Shown here piece by piece: positions 59,600 to 64,000 of a DNA stretch of 64,000 bases (position 1 is its first letter; each line of letters starts with the position of its first letter). The translations under genes were made by a program, and so were the position numbers. This DNA comes from Chryseobacterium ureilyticum (lineage in GTDB: Bacteria > Bacteroidota > Bacteroidia > Flavobacteriales > Weeksellaceae), in NCBI RefSeq assembly GCF_900156735.1, contig NZ_FTOL01000010.1, positions 57,595-121,594 of the forward strand, in the 5' to 3' direction. Below the pieces are notes generated by a model. The model had not been told where the DNA came from. It saw only the letters and a list, made by a program, of their open reading frames with translations, and searched no databases.

Positions 59600-62251
59600 T
59601 TATAACCTTCCACTATCTTTAATCCAGTGAGCTATTTTTTCGTTAAATACTTTTTGTTCTTTTAGATCCTCTAGCTTCAAATGCATTCTATAACGCCAAT
59701 AATGAGGGAAAACAGCCGGATTATTAATCCTTTCATTATCTATTTTATTATTGGTAAGTCTCTCATCTGTTGCCAGGAACTCCTGAATAGGGAAGATTGC
59801 CAGCATAGATTCATTATAAAGATGTTGCTTCATGATAATTTCTGCCAAATAAGGCGTCAATTCTTGAGGAGCTTTTCCATATTGAATCAATTGCTGATTA
59901 AAATACTTCTGTGTCAAAGCAGGATCTTCTTTCCACCATTGTCTTAATGTAGAGCTATCATGGGATGAAGCTGTTACTACATTCATATAACTGGCATTTT
60001 TAGGATCATAGAAAGGAATATTTTCAGAAGGCATACGCTGAACTTTAAGCGCAATGATTGCCAATTCATCCATAACAACAGGTACGCATGCAGGTACCAT
60101 TCCCAGATCTTCACCACAGATCAGCATTTTTGTAGCATTCAGGATAACAGGAAGCTTCTCCATAGCTTTTTCGTACCATAAATGATCTTGCCTTCTGAAG
60201 AAATAATCGTGGTAAAGATCATATATATTTTTCTGTTCGGCTTCCGGAAGATATTTATAGGATTCTGTACCATAAACATTGAACCTTGGATGATAAACAG
60301 TTTCTCCGTTTCGTTCTTCTGTTAAGAATAGTACATTAGCACAAAGTGAAACCAGTTTCTCCTCAAAAAGACCAAGTGCCTTTTTATTGAACGAATCTAC
60401 CAGCTTTCTCTGGGTGTTAAATTCTTCTTTAAATGAATATGTACCATCTTCATTACGATCCATAAACGCGATGGCTTTTTCGCTATCTCCTGCAAAATAT
60501 TTCCATAAGATTTCATTGTTGATAAATGGCTTACAATACCTGTCAAATTTGAACGGAATCTGCCATGCTTTAAATTCATCTAATACAATAGGGACAGCCG
60601 GATAAAAGTACCCTAAAATTCCCTGTACGGCAGATATAGGCATTCTCCAGATTCTGAAGAAACCTAATATGTGATCGATTCTCATTGCATCGAAATATTG
60701 CTCCAATGCTTTAAACCTGTTTTTCCACCATCTGTAATCATCGGCTTTCATTGCTTCCCAGTTGTAAGTTGGGAATTCCCAGTTCTGTCCGAGTTCTGTA
60801 AACTGATCAGGTGGTGCTCCAGCCTGAAAATCCATTCCGAATAATTCTGGTTCTGTCCAGGCTTCTACAGAATATCTGTAGATTCCGATTGGTAAATCTC
60901 CTTTTAAAGAAATTCCCAAACTATGAGTATAATCTACTGCATCTTTCAACTGTACGTGAAGTTGATATTGAACCCAAGCATGAAGCATTGAAATATCATA
61001 ATCTTTACTTTTTGTTGAAACAAATTGTAGAATCTTTCCTGCGATATATTTTTTGTGAGTTTTCCACTCATTAAAATTTGGTGTTTTATATTTATCCCTT
61101 AATACGCAGAATGCAGCATAAGGAACTAACCAATACTCATTATCTTTGATAAACTTTTTAAAGTTTCTATCTTTATAAATCTTATCTTTTTCTGCATAGA
61201 AAACAGCTTTCAGGTACTTCCATTTACCTTGGATCATCTTTTCATAGTCAATCAGATCAAGATTGTTTAATGCTTCTTTCTCAGTACCATACTCATTAAC
61301 GAGTTCTTTCGGTAAAGGAAAATCAAGCTTTTCAAGTGAAATATATTGTGGATGTAAAGCATAAACAGATACTGCAGCATAAGGATATGAATCCGTCCAT
61401 GAATAGTTTGCTGTAGTATCATTGATAGGAAGAATCTGGATAATTCCAAGATTGGTTTCCTTCGTCCAGTCGGCAAGCTTTTTAAGGTCTGTAAACTCTC
61501 CTACTCCAAATCCATCTTCACTTCTTAAAGAGAATACGGGAACAGCAACTCCTGCATCATGATACATTTGATAACCTTTAAATTTAAAGTAATGATTGGA
61601 TACAATCTGTAAAACATCTTCCTGCGGATTTGCAGCAGTAAATCTGTTTTCACCCGTTTCTACATCAATTACTCTACCTTCTTTCTTATCGTAAATACAG
61701 TATTTAAACTGAATAAATTCATCCTCAGGGATTTCAACGGAAGTTTCCCAGACACCAAAATCTGTCTGGTACAACGGAATTATCTTACCATAATCCCAAT
61801 TTCCTAGAGAGGCCGTACTTCCAAACAGTACAATTCTCCAGTCACGGTTATAGATAGGAGCTTCAATCCTGAATAAATGAGTATGCTTTTTTAGAACAGT
61901 AGATTTCTCTGGAGTAAAATCGTGAAATTTATTATAAAGAACTTTGTTGTTTAAATAGTTTTCCGGAAAATTTTTATTATTCCATTCATCAAAAATCACA
62001 AACTCTTTATAATTATGGGGGAAATTTAGATGATGTGAAACAAATTCGTCTCTTAAAATATTTCCTTTTTCATTCACCACCCGATACTGATAGGAAATGG
62101 ATTTTGAAAAATAATCCACCTCACATTTCCATAAACCGTTCTCTGCAGAAAACATAGTATGGATATGAGCCGTAGCACCTTCCTCACTTATGACCAACTG
62201 TAGATTTTCTCCAGCCTTTACAATATATTCTACATTAAAGTATAGCTTCAT
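59600..62251 (-). CDS. malQ: 4-alpha-glucanotransferase with N-terminal starch-binding domains
   Basis: GH77 amylomaltase-type enzyme that transfers alpha-1,4-glucan segments in maltose and glycogen metabolism. At 883 aa it is longer than E. coli MalQ (about 690). The first ~240 residues contain two CBM20-like starch-binding domains (RIVLFGSTASLGNWDYGKII near residue 140 in the second). The GH77 barrel has catalytic Asp in MRIDHILGFFRIW, the acid/base Glu in LICGEDLGMVP and Asp in ASSHDSSTLRQWW. This CBM20-CBM20-GH77 layout matches the plant DPE2 type. No signal peptide, so it is cytoplasmic. Confidence 0.94.
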   Translation of the reverse strand: MKLYFNVEYIVKAGENLQLVISEEGATAHIHTMFSAENGLWKCEVDYFSKSISYQYRVVNEKGNILRDEFVSHHLNFPHNYKEFVIFDEWNNKNFPENYLNNKVLYNKFHDFTPEKSTVLKKHTHLFRIEAPIYNRDWRIVLFGSTASLGNWDYGKIIPLYQTDFGVWETSVEIPEDEFIQFKYCIYDKKEGRVIDVETGENRFTAANPQEDVLQIVSNHYFKFKGYQMYHDAGVAVPVFSLRSEDGFGVGEFTDLKKLADWTKETNLGIIQILPINDTTANYSWTDSYPYAAVSVYALHPQYISLEKLDFPLPKELVNEYGTEKEALNNLDLIDYEKMIQGKWKYLKAVFYAEKDKIYKDRNFKKFIKDNEYWLVPYAAFCVLRDKYKTPNFNEWKTHKKYIAGKILQFVSTKSKDYDISMLHAWVQYQLHVQLKDAVDYTHSLGISLKGDLPIGIYRYSVEAWTEPELFGMDFQAGAPPDQFTELGQNWEFPTYNWEAMKADDYRWWKNRFKALEQYFDAMRIDHILGFFRIWRMPISAVQGILGYFYPAVPIVLDEFKAWQIPFKFDRYCKPFINNEILWKYFAGDSEKAIAFMDRNEDGTYSFKEEFNTQRKLVDSFNKKALGLFEEKLVSLCANVLFLTEERNGETVYHPRFNVYGTESYKYLPEAEQKNIYDLYHDYFFRRQDHLWYEKAMEKLPVILNATKMLICGEDLGMVPACVPVVMDELAIIALKVQRMPSENIPFYDPKNASYMNVVTASSHDSSTLRQWWKEDPALTQKYFNQQLIQYGKAPQELTPYLAEIIMKQHLYNESMLAIFPIQEFLATDERLTNNKIDNERINNPAVFPHYWRYRMHLKLEDLKEQKVFNEKIAHWIKDSGRL

Positions 62252-62322
62252 CTATATTTTTTTATAAAAGTAGTGTTAAATATTGAAAAATAAAACTTCT
62301 TGAATATCAAATAATCATTAAA

Positions 62323-62350
62323 AAACCTTTTCAATACACAGAAAAGGTTT
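62323..62350 (-). terminator. terminator after the T9SS cargo gene
   Basis: AAACCTTTTC / GAAAAGGTTT with an 8-base loop; on the minus strand it is followed by TTTTTAATG. It lies 40 bases beyond the stop codon and 71 bases upstream of malQ. Confidence 0.75.
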
Positions 62351-62390
62351 AGTGATAAGTCAAATATTTTAGTATAAATTTCTTAATATA

Positions 62391-63557
62391 TTATTCTGTT
62401 ACCAAGATCTTTTTATTCATTACTATTTTTCCGGCTTCATCAGTTATGCTAACAATATAAGCTCCCTTAATAAGTTCCTTAAGATAGATTTTTTGATCTG
62501 TAGAGTTATCTTTAACCGATAAAGTTTGAGCTATTATATTTTTTCCTGAAAGATCATAAATATTAAGTTTAAGATTCCCTTTTAGATTTCTATTGTTGAT
62601 GTGTACGTTAATATAATGCTCATCTACTCTTGTAGGGTAAATATCTATACCATTGGAACTATTATTAGGAGAAACCTTGTCATTAATAAAATGTTTGCTA
62701 GCAAGATCATAAATATGTAAATTTTGTTCACCTGGCAACTTTTTTGCCTGTAAAGTAGTCAAATCTACTTCATATAACGGAGATCCTTTGGCACTTGCTA
62801 TTACTACTTTTCTTTGTTCATTTACTGCCGATCCATTTACAGAATAGTTATCCGGAATACCAGTAATTTTACCAACAAATTTTGCTTTTAATTCTTTAGG
62901 AGAAACTTTAAAAACATTTCCTGATGCAGCAAAAACATAAAAATTATTTTCCATATCAGCAATCATATCTCCACCAAAACCGCTCTCCATAGCAGTAAAA
63001 GAATTCTTACCATTGGATACATCATCTTTAATGATACCTAAATCAGTTACAACATAATGTCCATTTTTTTTACTAATTTGTAGAAACTGAGCTCCTGCAT
63101 TATTGACAGCATAAATATTACCATCAGATCCTGTTGTCATTCTTGTAATATGAGAGTTGATATCACAAGACGAAACTCTTACAACATCATTCTCAATCAA
63201 TGTAATTTCCTTCGTTTTAGCATTTAACATATAAATATTAGACGAAAACATAGGCATATAAACAAGATTATTATTGGAGGAATCATAAGCCAGAGCAGCC
63301 ATTGTTACTGCCTGAGAATTATTAAATGAATTTCTGTCTTCAACCACAATACCTCTCCTTGTTTGCGAAAAGATTTTAGACGGAGAATCTGATGTAAAAA
63401 TTTTCTCTGTGGAAGTTCCATTAATACCATCTAGCATTCTAAAGTCACTGAAATTAATACCAGAAGTTTCTTTACCAACAATAGCAAAAAAATCTTGCTG
63501 TGCCTGAACGTTTGCACTAGAGAACAATAAAAATAAAGGGAATAAATGTTTTTTCAT
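62391..63557 (-). CDS. T9SS type A sorting domain protein, beta-propeller-like
   Basis: A 388-aa secreted protein with signal peptide LFPLFLLFSSANVQAQ. A body of repeated beta segments (~20-290) suggests a propeller (LVYMPMFSSNIYMLNAKTKE, IYAVNNAGAQFLQIS, NFYVFAASGNVFKVSPKELK), followed by a linker rich in Ser and Asn. The C-terminal type IX sorting domain (~310-388) has DIYPTRVDEHYINVHI, LNIYDLSGKNI, and the end AYIVSITDEAGKIVMNKKIL. It is therefore exported through the T9SS and anchored or released at the cell surface. Its role is unknown. It lies next to an rRNA operon. Confidence 0.88.
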   Translation of the reverse strand: MKKHLFPLFLLFSSANVQAQQDFFAIVGKETSGINFSDFRMLDGINGTSTEKIFTSDSPSKIFSQTRRGIVVEDRNSFNNSQAVTMAALAYDSSNNNLVYMPMFSSNIYMLNAKTKEITLIENDVVRVSSCDINSHITRMTTGSDGNIYAVNNAGAQFLQISKKNGHYVVTDLGIIKDDVSNGKNSFTAMESGFGGDMIADMENNFYVFAASGNVFKVSPKELKAKFVGKITGIPDNYSVNGSAVNEQRKVVIASAKGSPLYEVDLTTLQAKKLPGEQNLHIYDLASKHFINDKVSPNNSSNGIDIYPTRVDEHYINVHINNRNLKGNLKLNIYDLSGKNIIAQTLSVKDNSTDQKIYLKELIKGAYIVSITDEAGKIVMNKKILVTE

Positions 63558-63727
63558 AGTATATATATTTTAGTTCGTAATCAATTTGATATAACTAAGT
63601 TACATAATTTAAAAATTCAAAAAACAAAAAAATTCTTTGATTTGAATAATATTTATAAAACTTAATGAAAAATGTAATTATTTATTGAACCAATATCCGT
63701 AATAATTATTAATTCAATTTTCAGGAG

Positions 63728-63815
63728 CTATTTTCTGCTATCCACTCCTACTCCTCGCGCCATAACATTCCAGCGCATGCTGCGGGGTAACCGTTACGAG
63801 CACAGGGCTAGGAAG
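63728..63815. other. GC-rich island, possible structured RNA or dispersed element
   Basis: An 88-base patch of sharply higher GC content in an AT-rich neighbourhood. It includes the perfect palindrome CAGC-GCAT-GCTG and the inverted pair GGTAACCGTTAC. It lies downstream of the rRNA operon on the minus strand, beyond the terminator. No protein frame is persuasive. Confidence 0.4.
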
Positions 63816-63910
63816 TAACCAAAAAATAATGAGTATGGGGGAGTTTTTGTTGGGTAATTGTGTATTTAAGAATAGTTTTGGATATAGTGCTCTGGGTATA
63901 GAGCAAAAAA

Positions 63911-63940
63911 AAAGTCTCATACATTACTGTATGAGACTTT
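63911..63940 (-). terminator. terminator of the rRNA operon
   Basis: AAAGTCTCATAC / GTATGAGACTTT, a perfect 12-base stem with loop ATTACT; on the minus strand it is followed by TTTTTTTTTGC. It lies 18 bases after the 5S rRNA end. Confidence 0.92.
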
Positions 63941-63957
63941 TAAAAATAAAATAAAAA

Positions 63958-64000
63958 CTGGCGGCGACCTACTCTCCCGCGTTAGCAGTACCATCGGCGC
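63958..64000 (-). rRNA. rrf: 5S ribosomal RNA, 3' end only (cut by window edge)
   Basis: On the minus strand the sequence GGTACTGCTAACGCGGGAGA followed by GTAGGTCGCCGCCAG matches the 3' part of bacterial 5S rRNA, including the GCGGGAGAGTAGG segment before the closing stem. Only the last 43 bases are in the window; the rest, and presumably 23S and 16S, lie to the right. The gene ends 18 bases before a strong terminator. Confidence 0.9.

Larger units (their letters stand above)
63558..63957. other. 400-base gene-free region beside the rRNA operon
   Basis: The part next to the T9SS gene (63558-63720) is AT-rich with no clear promoter. The segment 63728-63815 is much richer in G and C than the rest of the window, with CTCCTCGCGCCATAACATTC, CAGCGCATGCTGCGGGGTAA and CGTTACGAGCACAGGGCTAG. 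It contains the complementary pair CAGCGCATGCTG and looks like a dispersed element or structured RNA. A 60-codon frame on the minus strand across it is not convincing. The rRNA terminator lies at 63911-63940. Confidence 0.5.

Noticed and set aside
63738..63920. A 60-codon minus-strand frame between the T9SS gene and the 5S rRNA
   Set aside because: It spans both the GC-rich island and the AT-rich flank, has no family features, and its composition looks like non-coding DNA; it begins at the rRNA terminator.
1..64000. Prophage, integrase, transposase, tRNA or CRISPR loci
   Set aside because: No integrase, transposase or phage structural gene and no convincing tRNA cloverleaf was recognised on reading; a tRNA scan was not possible here.

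Overview
The window reads as chromosome of a low-GC member of the Bacteroidota, class Flavobacteriia, most like Chryseobacterium or a close Weeksellaceae relative. Supporting signs: GLPGLI-family, T9SS-sorted and CarboxypepD_reg-domain proteins; several genes preceded by the Bacteroidota-type promoter (TTTG, about 19-22 bases, TANNTTTG); few purine-rich Shine-Dalgarno sites; bacillithiol synthesis (BshA); a very AT-rich background. The genus is an inference from gene content, not a database result. No CRISPR array, tRNA, prophage or transposase gene was seen. The right edge cuts the 3' end of a 5S rRNA, so an rRNA operon lies just outside.

Layout. 1-9.1 kb: a minus-strand phenylacetate degradation operon (paaK, paaE, paaA, paaB, paaC, paaD, paaG, paaH) with a TetR-family regulator upstream. 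Most of its intergenic gaps are filled with related AT-rich inverted repeats, and one repeat encloses a four-helix-bundle (23S rRNA IVP/Avd-like) gene between perfect 23-base inverted repeats. 9.5-12.1 kb: clpB. 12.3-17.4 kb: two paralogous M43 metalloprotease lipoproteins bracketing an unusual four-gene signalling unit (unknown soluble protein, seven-helix membrane protein, one-helix histidine kinase, LuxR-type response regulator). 17.5-30.5 kb: cell-envelope genes including a PAP2 phosphatase fused to a probable beta-barrel, two M1 peptidases, a TonB-dependent receptor, a GLPGLI protein, a second two-component system, an EEP-family hydrolase and a dienoyl-CoA-reductase-like SDR. 30.6-42.9 kb: GH92 mannosidase, dihydroorotase, a flippase and sugar nucleotidyltransferase, then a housekeeping run (DUF4292, EnvC-like, TatA, DUF4254, ribA). 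43-49.6 kb: orphan lipoproteins and an operon of GH3, bshA, DUF2851, PspC-like and GNAT genes. 49.7-57 kb: SIMPL protein, three tandem CarboxypepD_reg paralogs and an AddA/RecB-like helicase-nuclease. 57.2-63.6 kb: ferritin, a DUF4890-like protein, a GFR-repeat exported protein, a CBM20-GH77 glucanotransferase and a T9SS cargo protein.

How the genes may work together. The paa genes cover activation of phenylacetate to its CoA ester, ring epoxidation, isomerisation and one beta-oxidation step; the ring-opening enzyme (PaaZ) and thiolase (PaaJ) are not here. The most unusual features are the repeat family tied to the four-helix-bundle gene and the protease-flanked signalling unit.
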